A stretch of 64,000 bases of DNA from contig JADJYV010000004.1 of the NCBI GenBank assembly GCA_016719575.1, positions 53,415-117,414 on the forward strand, read 5' to 3'. The translations under genes were made by a program, and so were the position numbers. Below are positions 26,538 through 35,072 of this stretch, in pieces. Within the stretch, counting starts at the first letter, position 1. Every line of letters starts with the position of its first letter. The notes beneath the pieces were generated by a model. The model was not told where the DNA came from, made no database searches, and worked only from the letters and a program-made list of their open reading frames with translations. Source of the DNA: Pseudobdellovibrionaceae bacterium. Its GTDB lineage: Bacteria > Bdellovibrionota > Bdellovibrionia > Bdellovibrionales > Bdellovibrionaceae.

Positions 26538-27581
26538 ATGTCGATTATTGATAAATTCACGGACTACTTTTCGAACGATATTGCGATTGATTTGGGAACC
26601 GCAAATACCCTGGTTTATGTAAAGGGTCGGGGAATCATCTTGGACGAGCCCTCTGTCGTGGCTGTTCAAAAAAATTATCGAGGAATGCAAAATAGAGTTT
26701 TGGCAGTTGGCAAAGAAGCCAAAGATATGCTCGGAAGAACCCCCGGTAGTATCGTTGCCATTCGTCCAATAAAAGATGGGGTCATCGCGGACTTCGAAGT
26801 CACGCAATCTATGCTGAAATATTTTATTGCAAAATCGATGGGTGAGAAAAAGTCATTTATTCGTCCAAGAATAATTATTTGTGTTCCATACGGAATCACT
26901 CAAGTCGAAAAGCGGGCGGTAAAAGAGGCCGCACAATCTGCCGGCGCCCGAGAAGTCTATCTCATTGAAGAGCCCATGGCGGCGGCGATTGGCGCAGGCC
27001 TCCCGATCACAGAACCCTCTGGCAACATGGTTGTCGATATGGGAGGCGGCACAACAGGCGTCGCGGTTATTTCTTTAGGCGGCATTGTTTACTGTAAATC
27101 TATTAAAGTAGCAGGTGATAAATTTGATGAGGCGATCATCAACTACGTTCGTCGCCAGTTTAATCTTTTAATTGGAGAGAGAACGGCAGAGACAATTAAA
27201 ATGCAGATTGGCAATGCGTATCCATTTGAAGAAGAAAAGACAATGGAAATTAAAGGTCGAGACTTGGTTGCGGGAGCTCCTAAGACGATTGAGATAACAA
27301 GCTCTCAGGTCAATGATGCATTGATGGATCCCTTATCAGAAGTCGTTGATGCGGTTCGAACTGCACTTGAAAAAACACCTCCTGAGCTTGCTTCAGATAT
27401 TGTCGATAATGGAATCGTTTTAACTGGCGGCGGAGCTATGTTAGCAAATCTTGATGTTCTATTGAGAGAAAGAACGGGGTTGCCAGTATCAATCGCAGAG
27501 GACCCATTAAGCTGTGTTGTTATGGGATCTGGCAAAGTTCTTGATCAGTTGGATTTGTTGAGGCAGTTGACAATAGACTAA
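26538..27581 (+). CDS. mreB: Rod-shape-determining actin homologue MreB
   Basis: 347 residues with the actin-fold signatures: phosphate 1 IAIDLGTANTLVYVKGRGI, connect motif MVVDMGGGTTGVAVISLGG, and adenosine loop VLTGGGAMLANLDVLL. MreB filaments at the inner membrane guide peptidoglycan synthesis along the cell. mreC and mreD, the usual next genes, are missing; instead a sigma-region-4-like gene follows after 9 bases. Confidence 0.97.
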   Translation: MSIIDKFTDYFSNDIAIDLGTANTLVYVKGRGIILDEPSVVAVQKNYRGMQNRVLAVGKEAKDMLGRTPGSIVAIRPIKDGVIADFEVTQSMLKYFIAKSMGEKKSFIRPRIIICVPYGITQVEKRAVKEAAQSAGAREVYLIEEPMAAAIGAGLPITEPSGNMVVDMGGGTTGVAVISLGGIVYCKSIKVAGDKFDEAIINYVRRQFNLLIGERTAETIKMQIGNAYPFEEEKTMEIKGRDLVAGAPKTIEITSSQVNDALMDPLSEVVDAVRTALEKTPPELASDIVDNGIVLTGGGAMLANLDVLLRERTGLPVSIAEDPLSCVVMGSGKVLDQLDLLRQLTID

Positions 27582-27590
27582 AGGACCCAC

Positions 27591-28058
27591 ATGCGTGAGG
27601 TTAAGTTTGAACCCATAGCGCTCTTCTTTTTCTTCGCCTTTATGGATGATCGTAAGATTACAGAAGCTTCAATCTTAGCTTGTTCTGTTTTTGATAAAAA
27701 GAAAAAAGAAAGTCTAAAGTTAAGTGATGAAGTTCTGATTGTTATGTCCACTTTTGTCGTTTGGAGTAAGAACTGCCTTAAGAGTAATGAGGGAAATATA
27801 AATTTCTCTAACGACGGCGGTTGGATTATTCCAACAGGGATAGATTTGGGGCCTTGGCGAGAATTTCAAAAATTAGCGACGCAAGAAGAGCTACTTGTAG
27901 TTATTTGGTCAAAAATTCTTGGCCTGCAAGACAAGCACATTGCTAAGGGGATCGGCATTTCCGAGGGAACAGTTCGCTATCGACTGGCAAGGGCTCTTCG
28001 AAAATTGGGGAATATGGTCCAAGGCACTCCGACCAAGAGATTAAGTATGGTGCAATAA
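27591..28058 (+). CDS. Sigma region 4-like HTH protein
   Basis: 155 residues. The C-terminal third (about 100-145: ELLVVIWSKILGLQDKHIAKGIGISEGTVRYRLARALRKLG) is a helix-turn-helix like sigma-70 region 4 of ECF sigma factors. The N-terminal part is hydrophobic and helical but I cannot make out a normal region 2, so it may be a degenerate sigma factor or a sigma-like regulator. AAGGA lies six bases before the ATG. It is 9 bases after mreB and 2 bases before an anti-sigma-like membrane protein, the classic pairing. Confidence 0.75.
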   Translation: MREVKFEPIALFFFFAFMDDRKITEASILACSVFDKKKKESLKLSDEVLIVMSTFVVWSKNCLKSNEGNINFSNDGGWIIPTGIDLGPWREFQKLATQEELLVVIWSKILGLQDKHIAKGIGISEGTVRYRLARALRKLGNMVQGTPTKRLSMVQ

Positions 28059-28060
28059 GC

Positions 28061-29023
28061 ATGTCAAACTCATTAGGTCGATACCCACTCTCAAAAAAAA
28101 ACAAAAGACAAGTAAGCACATTTTTGGGGAACGAGCTTTTATACGATTATGTTTGCGGAGTTCTTGATGAAGAGCGAGTGCGTGTCGTTGAAGCTCTGTT
28201 GCAAACGTCAAAAGAGTCACAAGCGCAGCTCGACAAAATCAAAAGCGGCTTAGAGTATACTAAAAAAATGCGTGAGATCCAAGTTTCGCCACTTTTGCGA
28301 GAAAAAATAACGACACCATCATCTTATTTGTCCGTTCTTTTTCAGAAGGCACGTATACACGAATGGCCCGTTGGAATTAGGTGGGGGCTTGAATCTCTCA
28401 TTGTTGTATTTGTCATTGTCACCTTTCTTACCTTGGCACCATGGGAAAAGGTTCTGAATATTCGCTTCAGTTCGCCATCGAATGAAGTTATTTTGGCAGA
28501 GATTAACAAAAAAAATTCAGTTGGCAAATCTGCAGAGATTTCTGCTCCTTTACAAGAGGTGCCAGAATTTGTCGACGAGGGTCTTAAGACCAAAGAAGAT
28601 TCTGTTTTGCCGGCGCCAGTAACGTCACCACCCCTCAAGAACTCAAGCCCAGAAAAAGCTGTGGTGGCTAAAGCAGCGCTTAAAGAAGCTCCGAAAGAAG
28701 AGACTAAAAAGGAAGCAACAAAAGACAGTGGATTTTTGTATAGAGGAAAAATTAGCGTAGTTAATCTTGATGCTGTAGGGCCGAAAATTAAAGACAAAAT
28801 TGTTGAGTTGGGCGGGAGAAAAGCCGGAGAGGTTGATTTGGGCTGGCAAAAGACAGCCGGATCGGCGTATTTTCATTTTACAGTCCCCGAAGAAAAATAC
28901 TCAGAATTACAGAGTTTTCTTTCAGAATATGGACATGCTAGTATAGGCAAGGAAAAGCATTCTCGGGTGATGCCAGATGGGATCATTCGATTAATTATTA
29001 CCGTCGACGAAGCGAAAAAGTGA
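28061..29023 (+). CDS. Anti-sigma-like single-pass membrane protein
   Basis: 320 residues. The cytoplasmic N-terminus (about 20-90: LLYDYVCGVLDEERVRVVEALL) resembles anti-sigma domains but lacks the zinc His/Cys set. One membrane helix lies at about 108-128. A Pro/Lys/Glu-rich linker leads to a C-terminal periplasmic domain (about 225-320: FLYRGKISVVNLDAVGPKI, YFHFTVPEEKYSEL) resembling DUF4349-type folds. Position right after the sigma-like gene supports an anti-sigma role. Its stop overlaps the histidine kinase start (GTGA). Confidence 0.7.
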   Translation: MSNSLGRYPLSKKNKRQVSTFLGNELLYDYVCGVLDEERVRVVEALLQTSKESQAQLDKIKSGLEYTKKMREIQVSPLLREKITTPSSYLSVLFQKARIHEWPVGIRWGLESLIVVFVIVTFLTLAPWEKVLNIRFSSPSNEVILAEINKKNSVGKSAEISAPLQEVPEFVDEGLKTKEDSVLPAPVTSPPLKNSSPEKAVVAKAALKEAPKEETKKEATKDSGFLYRGKISVVNLDAVGPKIKDKIVELGGRKAGEVDLGWQKTAGSAYFHFTVPEEKYSELQSFLSEYGHASIGKEKHSRVMPDGIIRLIITVDEAKK

Positions 29024-30978
29024 AGTCATTAAAGAAACAACCCAAGCGATCTTTAAGAACCATTCTTATCATTTGGCTACTGCTGTTTTCAGTTATACCA
29101 CTGGCTTTTGTAACAGTGTACTCGATGATAAAATACGAGAGCGCTCTTGATCGAGAGCTGTCCCAAAGACTTGCTGGAAACGCGAGAGAAATCAGTGTCA
29201 TTTTTAGTGAATATCGTTCTGGCTTACAGCAAAAACGGGATAAGTATGTTCGCGACCCGAACTTATTGTACCATTTATCAATTGGCGATGGCGCAACGAT
29301 ACGAAGTCTGGCGACTCAATGGTTAAGGCAGGATTTTACTTCAAGCCTTACATTTTTTAGGCGTGATGGCAGAATGCTTGTCAGTGTTTTTAAAGACGAC
29401 AAGGGCGAGGTTCGCAGTTTTACTCCAACAGCGCAGGCTGTTTTTTTAAACGCCAATTCCTTGGCTTCATTTAACGAAAACAAAGAGGTTGGAAGTGTTG
29501 AGTTCACAGAAAAACAAAAAACGTCCCTAGTGCTGACCTCTCGGGTTACTAATTCTTCTGGAAAAGTTGTTGGTTACCTGGAGCAAATGATTAATTTAGA
29601 TAAGGGATTTCTAACTCGTTTAAAAACACGATTGAAATTAGAAATCATTTTTTTTAAAGGCTCGGGCCAGTTGATGATGGCAAGTCATCCTGATTTTTAC
29701 CTCTACAAAGACAATTTTTTTACCCCCTACTTTCGGAACGAAAAAGACTCATTTTTTGATTTAAATATCAGGTCTATGCCCTATGGATTTTTAATTTATC
29801 CCTTGGAATGGCCGCCCACAAAAGTATATGTCGCCTTAGGAGCGTCAAAAATCGAAGCAAAAGAAGTGCTTCGAAAAGTAAATATCGCATTCATTTCAGT
29901 TGTCGGTGGAATCATTTTGATTTTGATAGTTACAATTCTGGTGACAAGTAGTTGGGTTTTAAAGCCGCTGTACGATTTGGTAGAGGCCTTGCAAAGATTT
30001 GAAACCTCAGAGGCCGCTGTTGAAATTCCGGTTAAAAATGAAACGGAAATTGGACTTTTGACAGCAAGTTTTAACGAAATGAGTCGGCGGATTTTTCAAG
30101 CTAGAAGTGAATTAAAGAAAAAAATTTTTGAGCTAGAGGCCGCCAACCAAGAGCTTAAAGATACCCAGACAAAACTGGTTCACTCGGCAAAGATGATTAG
30201 TCTTGGTCAGCTCGTTGCCGGGGTCGCACATGAATTGAACAACCCGATAGGATTTATCTATAGCAACATGAGTCACCTTAGAGATTATTCTGAAAAGCTA
30301 ATTAAACTGATAGAAAAGGCAGAAAATGAACCGGATAAGTTGTCTTTGGCAAAAAAAGAGTTCGAATATGATTATATTATTAAAGATCTGCCGAAGTTAA
30401 TTTCATCTTGTGAAGATGGGGCCCGACGAACAAAAGACATTGTCCTTGGTCTTCGAAATTTCTCGCGTCTTGAAGAGGCAAAGCTTAAAGAAATTGATAT
30501 CCATGAATCTTTGGATACGACATTAAACCTACTTGCCGGGGAAATTAAGAATCGGATCGAGCTTCATAAGCTCTATGAACCAATTCCAAAAGTGGCCTGT
30601 TATGCAAGTCAGGTGAATCAGGTTTTTATGAACATCCTTTCAAATGCGCTTCATGCAATAGATGGCATGGGTCACATTTGGATCTCAACTCAGGTCCTGA
30701 GAAACCCTTCGGATAAAATTGGCAAGGTCCAGGTATCTATCCAGGATAGTGGTAAAGGGATGACCCCCGAGACCCTCGAAAAGATTTTTGATCCTTTTTT
30801 TACTACAAAAGGCGTAGGTCAGGGGACTGGACTAGGTTTAAGTATTTCTTACGGCATTATTCAAAGTCATGGTGGCGAAATCTCTGTGCGTTCTGAGGTG
30901 GGAGTCGGGACAGAGTTTATTGTTGTCATTCCGGTTTATCCACCAGCCAATCATCTAGCTCAAGCTGGCGATTTTTAA
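29020..30978 (+). CDS. Membrane sensor histidine kinase
   Basis: 652 residues: membrane helix 1 (about 16-36), a periplasmic Cache-like sensor (about 40-285), helix 2 (about 291-312), HAMP (about 313-365), coiled coil, then a HisKA domain with phospho-acceptor H404 in VAHELNNP and an HATPase domain (DSGKGM, GTGLGLSISYG). Senses something in the periplasm; no response regulator is adjacent. Start is GTG at 29020 overlapping the previous stop by four bases, so it is coupled to the anti-sigma-like protein. Confidence 0.93.
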   Translation: MKSLKKQPKRSLRTILIIWLLLFSVIPLAFVTVYSMIKYESALDRELSQRLAGNAREISVIFSEYRSGLQQKRDKYVRDPNLLYHLSIGDGATIRSLATQWLRQDFTSSLTFFRRDGRMLVSVFKDDKGEVRSFTPTAQAVFLNANSLASFNENKEVGSVEFTEKQKTSLVLTSRVTNSSGKVVGYLEQMINLDKGFLTRLKTRLKLEIIFFKGSGQLMMASHPDFYLYKDNFFTPYFRNEKDSFFDLNIRSMPYGFLIYPLEWPPTKVYVALGASKIEAKEVLRKVNIAFISVVGGIILILIVTILVTSSWVLKPLYDLVEALQRFETSEAAVEIPVKNETEIGLLTASFNEMSRRIFQARSELKKKIFELEAANQELKDTQTKLVHSAKMISLGQLVAGVAHELNNPIGFIYSNMSHLRDYSEKLIKLIEKAENEPDKLSLAKKEFEYDYIIKDLPKLISSCEDGARRTKDIVLGLRNFSRLEEAKLKEIDIHESLDTTLNLLAGEIKNRIELHKLYEPIPKVACYASQVNQVFMNILSNALHAIDGMGHIWISTQVLRNPSDKIGKVQVSIQDSGKGMTPETLEKIFDPFFTTKGVGQGTGLGLSISYGIIQSHGGEISVRSEVGVGTEFIVVIPVYPPANHLAQAGDF

Positions 30979-31006
30979 AGCCGATAAAGAGCCATATAGG
31001 GGCTCC

Positions 31007-31594
31007 ATGAAGAGTAGAAAAGAAAAAAAAGATAAATCATATTTCCTGGGGCTTATTTTGCTCTTGTTGTCTGGATTTTTTGTCCTGCTTTATTTTGCTC
31101 CTGAAGAAAAGCCAAAGGCGAAAGATTCTGCGGATCAACAAAGAGAGCTTGAAACCAAAGTGAACCGACACCTTTTTAGCACTTCCCAACAGATTGAGTT
31201 ACAACGTAAGAAGATGGAAGTCGCGGTGTCGGATCTCGCAGACAAGAAGGTATCGCCCAGCAAAGGGACAGAGGAACCGCCGTCAGATATAGATTTTACT
31301 CCTGATCCACGGGCCATAGCGCTCTTGAAAAATTTGCGACGAGACACTTCGAGTCCTTCAGGGCCGGAAAATTCGGATGATTTAATACAAGCAGAGCTTT
31401 TTGAGCTGGAACAGCTAGAGCACTACTCAGAGGAGTATAAAAAGGAGTATGCACGGCAGTTTGTCGAAAATGCTCGTAAAGCCGGATACAACGTCAAGCT
31501 GAATGCTGAGTACAAGATAATTTCAGTGGCCCCAATCCGTAAACCTGCACAAAATTTCAATTTATTCCAGTCCGAGGGTGGCGCCGCACAATGA
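31007..31594 (+). CDS. Single-pass membrane protein, unknown function
   Basis: 195 residues: a very basic N-terminus, one membrane helix (about 13-31), then a hydrophilic Glu/Lys/Ser-rich region with helical stretches. AGGGG stands just before the ATG; a 5-bp stem (GAGCC/GGCTC) around 30991-31005 could partly cover it. Same strand and 28 bases after the kinase, so probably one operon. I recognise no family. Confidence 0.65.
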   Translation: MKSRKEKKDKSYFLGLILLLLSGFFVLLYFAPEEKPKAKDSADQQRELETKVNRHLFSTSQQIELQRKKMEVAVSDLADKKVSPSKGTEEPPSDIDFTPDPRAIALLKNLRRDTSSPSGPENSDDLIQAELFELEQLEHYSEEYKKEYARQFVENARKAGYNVKLNAEYKIISVAPIRKPAQNFNLFQSEGGAAQ

Positions 31595-31661
31595 AGCAGA
31601 GTCCAATCTCTTGAAATACCCACGAAATTTCCTACACTGTCAAAAGTGAACTGGAGGTTCC

Positions 31662-32270
31662 ATGAGAATTTCGATGAAAAGAGTTTTTGGCACTGTCGCT
31701 TTGGTATCAACACTTGGTGTGCTTGGGTGTGGGGAGAAAGCCTTTATTAAAGGTGACTATCAGGATCCAGAGAAAACAAATTTATTGAACGATCAATGGT
31801 CGGAAACGGATATGCAAAGCACGGTCAAGGACCTTGTCGCTAGTCTCACGAGTCATCCGGCAATCAAAGACGCAAAAACCCCACCATTAGTCATGGTCAC
31901 ACAACTTCAGAATAAAACCAGTGAGCATATCGACACGCAAAGTATTATGGATATGGTTCGAGTTGATTTAATGAAAGCCGGAAAGGTGAGTTTCATTGAT
32001 AAAGAGGCTCGTGGCGATATCGCCGATGAATACAATTACCAGAACTCCGGAATGGTTTCTAAAGAATCGAAGAAAGGCCCTGGGGGCCAAGCGGGGGCGG
32101 ATTATATTGTTAATGGTCGTTTAGACTCGATTGTACAAGAGGTCGGAAAAGAAAAGACAGTCTACTACAAAGTGACTTTAAATATGACAAATTTAAAGAC
32201 GGGCGTGATTGTATGGTCGGATAACAAACAAATGCGTAAGGCATATAAGAAGAAAACTATCGGCCTATAA
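31662..32270 (+). CDS. lpoB: LpoB-like lipoprotein, activator of a bifunctional penicillin-binding protein
   Basis: 202 residues with a lipobox (GVLGC). The mature domain has the LpoB features: PLVMVTQLQNKTSEHIDTQSI, VDLMKAGKVSFID, GADYIVNGRLDSIVQ and a C-terminal GVIVWSDNKQMRK. In enterobacteria LpoB sits in the outer membrane and activates PBP1B. A strong GGAGG precedes the ATG at 31662. Two bases separate it from the COG3014-like gene that commonly accompanies lpoB-type genes. Confidence 0.88.
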   Translation: MRISMKRVFGTVALVSTLGVLGCGEKAFIKGDYQDPEKTNLLNDQWSETDMQSTVKDLVASLTSHPAIKDAKTPPLVMVTQLQNKTSEHIDTQSIMDMVRVDLMKAGKVSFIDKEARGDIADEYNYQNSGMVSKESKKGPGGQAGADYIVNGRLDSIVQEVGKEKTVYYKVTLNMTNLKTGVIVWSDNKQMRKAYKKKTIGL

Positions 32271-32272
32271 AC

Positions 32273-33523
32273 ATGAGCGACTTTTTGAAAAGGTCCGTAG
32301 TCGTTGCGGGTCTTTTGTTATTTAGTTCAATAGAGATATCTTGCGCGACTTATCAGGGCAAGGTTGGGCAGTCGCGAAATTTGATGGCAATGGGTCAATT
32401 TCATGAAGCTGCAAATCTTCTTGAGCCACTTGCTAATGAAAAAAACGGTGACCAGGTTGTTTATCTGTTAGATTACGCAGTGGCATTGCAACTTTCAGGC
32501 AAAATCAATGAAAGTAATAAGATGCTACAAGAGGCAGACCGGCTCGTTGAACGACAAGAATACCATTCGATTTCACGAGAGGCCGGATCTTTGGTTCTTA
32601 ATCAAGAAATGGTTCAATACAAAGGCGACTCATTTGAAAAGTTTTTTATCAATGCCTATGGAGCATTGAACTATCTCGAGCTAGGTCAGCCGGATGAAGC
32701 CCTAGTAGAAACTCGAAGAATGAACGATAAATACAATAAATTGAATAGTGAAGAACGAAAGGATTTCGAAAAAAATGTTTTCGGAAAGTATCTTTCGGCC
32801 TTAATTTGGGAAGGCACTAAAAACTGGGATGATGCCTATATTGCTTACGAAGAGGCCTACAAATTAGATCCCACAATTTCTACGCTTCCAGCGGATCTTG
32901 TGAGGTCTGCACGCCGTGCTCGTAGGGAAGATTCCTATCGGAAGTGGAAGAAGGAATTCCCTCAAGTTAAAGAAAGCAAAAATTGGTACGATAAAGAATT
33001 TGGATTTTTAGTTATTCTTTATGAGCAAGGCTGGGGGCCAAGAAAATACCAGCCTTCGGGAGGCAGTTATAATTTGGCTCAACTCCAACCCGTGTTTAGC
33101 CAAACTCAACTTCTTCGAGCGACCGTTTCTGGAGAAGGCACCTTTCAAAGTGTGCCAATATATGATGTGAGTACAGCTGCCATTGAAACTCTAAAACATG
33201 ATTATAATTGGCTGTCAGCAAAGCGAATTGGCGCCTACGCTACAAAAGAGATTCTTGCCGATCAAGTTCGCCAAAAAGACGAGTTGTTGGGTGCCATTGC
33301 CTGGGTGGCGATGCACGCCTCAGAGCGAGCGGATTTGCGTCAGTGGTCAACTCTTCCGCAGACGATTCAAATCGTGCGAGTTCCTTTGAAGGTGGGATTG
33401 TACGATGTGAAACTTGAGGGCCTTAATGGCAGTGCGAGCGTAACAGGTGAGCTTAAAGAATTCCAAAAAATTCAGATCAAATCCGAAAAGATCACATTTC
33501 TGCGGTGGAGAACTTTAAAATAA
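32273..33523 (+). CDS. COG3014-like TPR lipoprotein, LpoB partner
   Basis: 416 residues with a signal peptide and lipobox-like Cys (EISC). The N-terminal half contains TPR-type helices (ARNLMAMGQF-like repeats: residues about 30-70, 130-160, 185-205), and the C-terminal half a beta-rich domain (about 270-416). The family is uncharacterised but repeatedly found next to LpoB-like proteins, suggesting a joint role in peptidoglycan synthesis. Followed directly by a strong terminator. Confidence 0.8.
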   Translation: MSDFLKRSVVVAGLLLFSSIEISCATYQGKVGQSRNLMAMGQFHEAANLLEPLANEKNGDQVVYLLDYAVALQLSGKINESNKMLQEADRLVERQEYHSISREAGSLVLNQEMVQYKGDSFEKFFINAYGALNYLELGQPDEALVETRRMNDKYNKLNSEERKDFEKNVFGKYLSALIWEGTKNWDDAYIAYEEAYKLDPTISTLPADLVRSARRARREDSYRKWKKEFPQVKESKNWYDKEFGFLVILYEQGWGPRKYQPSGGSYNLAQLQPVFSQTQLLRATVSGEGTFQSVPIYDVSTAAIETLKHDYNWLSAKRIGAYATKEILADQVRQKDELLGAIAWVAMHASERADLRQWSTLPQTIQIVRVPLKVGLYDVKLEGLNGSASVTGELKEFQKIQIKSEKITFLRWRTLK

Positions 33524-33552
33524 AAAAGGCTCTGAGTTATCAGAGCCTTTTT
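33522..33552. terminator. Rho-independent terminator (bidirectional)
   Basis: GGCTCTGA-GTTA-TCAGAGCC, an eight-base perfect stem flanked by six A and five T. It ends the lpoB operon and, read on the other strand, could also end the PhaR-type gene. Confidence 0.9.
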
Positions 33553-33584
33553 GAACTACAAAACACTTTTTAAAAGATTGGATT

Positions 33585-34136
33585 CTAGTTGTTCAAGCTT
33601 GGATTGCTAGAAGGAAGATTTGGAGTTTCCTCTTCACTTTGAGCACCAGGAAGAACAGTTGCTTTTTCAGCAGCGGCTTTCGCAGTTGTATCTGGGTTGT
33701 ATCGAGTTGCTGCATTAGCCACACGGTTTTCAAGATTTTGTTTTACATCGTCAGCAGAAGCGCGCTCAATATTTGCGATATTCGCAGCTTGCTTAGTCAT
33801 GTAGTCTTGAGGGAAAGCACCCAACTTAGCAAGGTAGTTAGAGATGCTACCGTTGCCATTTTGAATAATTTCGCGAAGGGTGAAAAGAGGAGCGTACTGA
33901 GAAGCCTTCTTTTCTGCTTCAAAAATAATTTGAGTCAGTGTTGCAGCAGTAATGTCATTTTTAGATTTGTTATCAATGACCATCACTTCTTCATTAGTGC
34001 GAATCATTTTTGCGATATCATCCAAAGTTACGTAGCAACTCTGCTGTGTATCATAAAGCTTTCTGTTCTGATAACGTTTGATGATTTTGACTTTAGAGTT
34101 CTGTTTAGAAGTCATTGTTTCGTTTTGGTTGATCAA
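33585..34136 (-). CDS. phaR: PhaR-type polyhydroxyalkanoate regulator
   Basis: 183 residues. The N-terminal PHB/PHA accumulation DNA-binding domain is clear (KIIKRYQNRKLYDTQQSCYVTL, then IDNKSKNDITAATLTQIIFE). A Lys/Ala/Asn-rich tail follows. Start: TTG at 34136 has GGGAGG just upstream (34141-34146), while the ATG at 34115 has no site, so TTG is preferred. PhaR proteins repress phasin genes and sense PHB granules; no PHA synthase is in the window. Confidence 0.88.
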   Translation of the reverse strand: MINQNETMTSKQNSKVKIIKRYQNRKLYDTQQSCYVTLDDIAKMIRTNEEVMVIDNKSKNDITAATLTQIIFEAEKKASQYAPLFTLREIIQNGNGSISNYLAKLGAFPQDYMTKQAANIANIERASADDVKQNLENRVANAATRYNPDTTAKAAAEKATVLPGAQSEEETPNLPSSNPSLNN

Positions 34137-34479
34137 ATTGCCTCCCAGCGGAAATCTGCTCGGTTTTTATAAGTCGTTGCTTACACAAGCAACAGTTTTT
34201 AACCCCTTAAAAAGTCGCCTATGAATTTGACAGGTTCTTGTTATTTAAAACCTACCATTCAAGAGCTGCTTTTGGCGGCAACCTAACCCTGCCGCCACCC
34301 CTTGTCAAGTGGTCGCAATTTCAAATAAAAAAACGCCATGCGCCACGTTGTTTGACGCTAAATATGGCATTTTTGGTGAGTGCGAGGTCTCCAAATCGAA
34401 ATTTATTTTTGATCTAAAGTTTTGCCATAGACTAGCCGAATAGCTAGCTAAGACAAACCCTCAGGAAGACAAGAGATTA
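34137..34479. other. Intergenic region with inverted repeats
   Basis: 343 bases between divergent genes. GGCGGCA-(9)-TGCCGCC at 34274-34296 is a perfect 7-bp stem, on the minus strand about 140 bases before phaR, so a leader hairpin or operator is possible. A GCCAT/ATGGC pair with A- and T-runs around 34325-34373 could be a weak terminator. Nothing else seen. Confidence 0.45.
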
Positions 34480-34962
34480 ATGAAAAACGATGAAAATCAA
34501 ACACTTAGTAAGCGATACTTCGCAATGGGTTTAGGTATATTCGCAATTTTAGGATTTTTTTCGATTCCGACTTGGACACGTCAACGGAAAGAAGAGATGG
34601 AAGTAAGCGCAAAACGCCAGGCAGAAGTTCTAGGTTATCAGGTGTTTGAAATTTATTCGGATGCAGCGCGAAATGCTAGCGTTTTAGACCTGGTGGGCTC
34701 TCGTTCGCCGGCATCTTTAAAAGCAATTGATGGCGACATTTCGAATTTAAGGGAGAGCGGCAGCATCGGAAGCGACCCCTGGGGGCAACCATATCGCTAT
34801 AAAATATTGAGTGCAGCGTTAGACCAATTAAGGGTTCAAATTTGGTCTGCCGGCCCAAACAAAACATTTGAAACATCTGATCGGCCAGGAATTCCAGCCG
34901 ATAGCTATGATGGTGACGATGTTGGACTTGTTCTCTCCTTAAACCAAAAGCCCGTAGAGTAG
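34480..34962 (+). CDS. GspG-like pseudopilin-domain membrane protein
   Basis: 160 residues. One N-terminal membrane helix (about 13-31). The C-terminal half (GSDPWGQPYRYKIL, VQIWSAGPNKTFETSD, DGDDVGLVL) matches the Ca-binding C-terminal part of type II secretion major pseudopilins. But there is no Gly-Phe-Thr-Leu-Ile-Glu prepilin cleavage site before the helix, so it is probably not processed like a pseudopilin. No other secretion genes nearby. Confidence 0.75.
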   Translation: MKNDENQTLSKRYFAMGLGIFAILGFFSIPTWTRQRKEEMEVSAKRQAEVLGYQVFEIYSDAARNASVLDLVGSRSPASLKAIDGDISNLRESGSIGSDPWGQPYRYKILSAALDQLRVQIWSAGPNKTFETSDRPGIPADSYDGDDVGLVLSLNQKPVE

Positions 34963-34979
34963 GGCTCATTCTAGCCCTA
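34960..34979 (+). terminator. Short hairpin after the GspG-like gene
   Basis: TAGGGCT-CATTCT-AGCCCTA, a perfect 7-bp stem overlapping the stop codon. Only a short T-poor tract follows, so termination is uncertain. Confidence 0.35.
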
Positions 34980-35072
34980 AGTCTTAATTAGTTGGCCATG
35001 TTCAAAATGATGGCAATTTCATTCAAGGGACCTCGCGAAGACTCCGAAAAGCTCTATGAATAAGGAGTTTTC

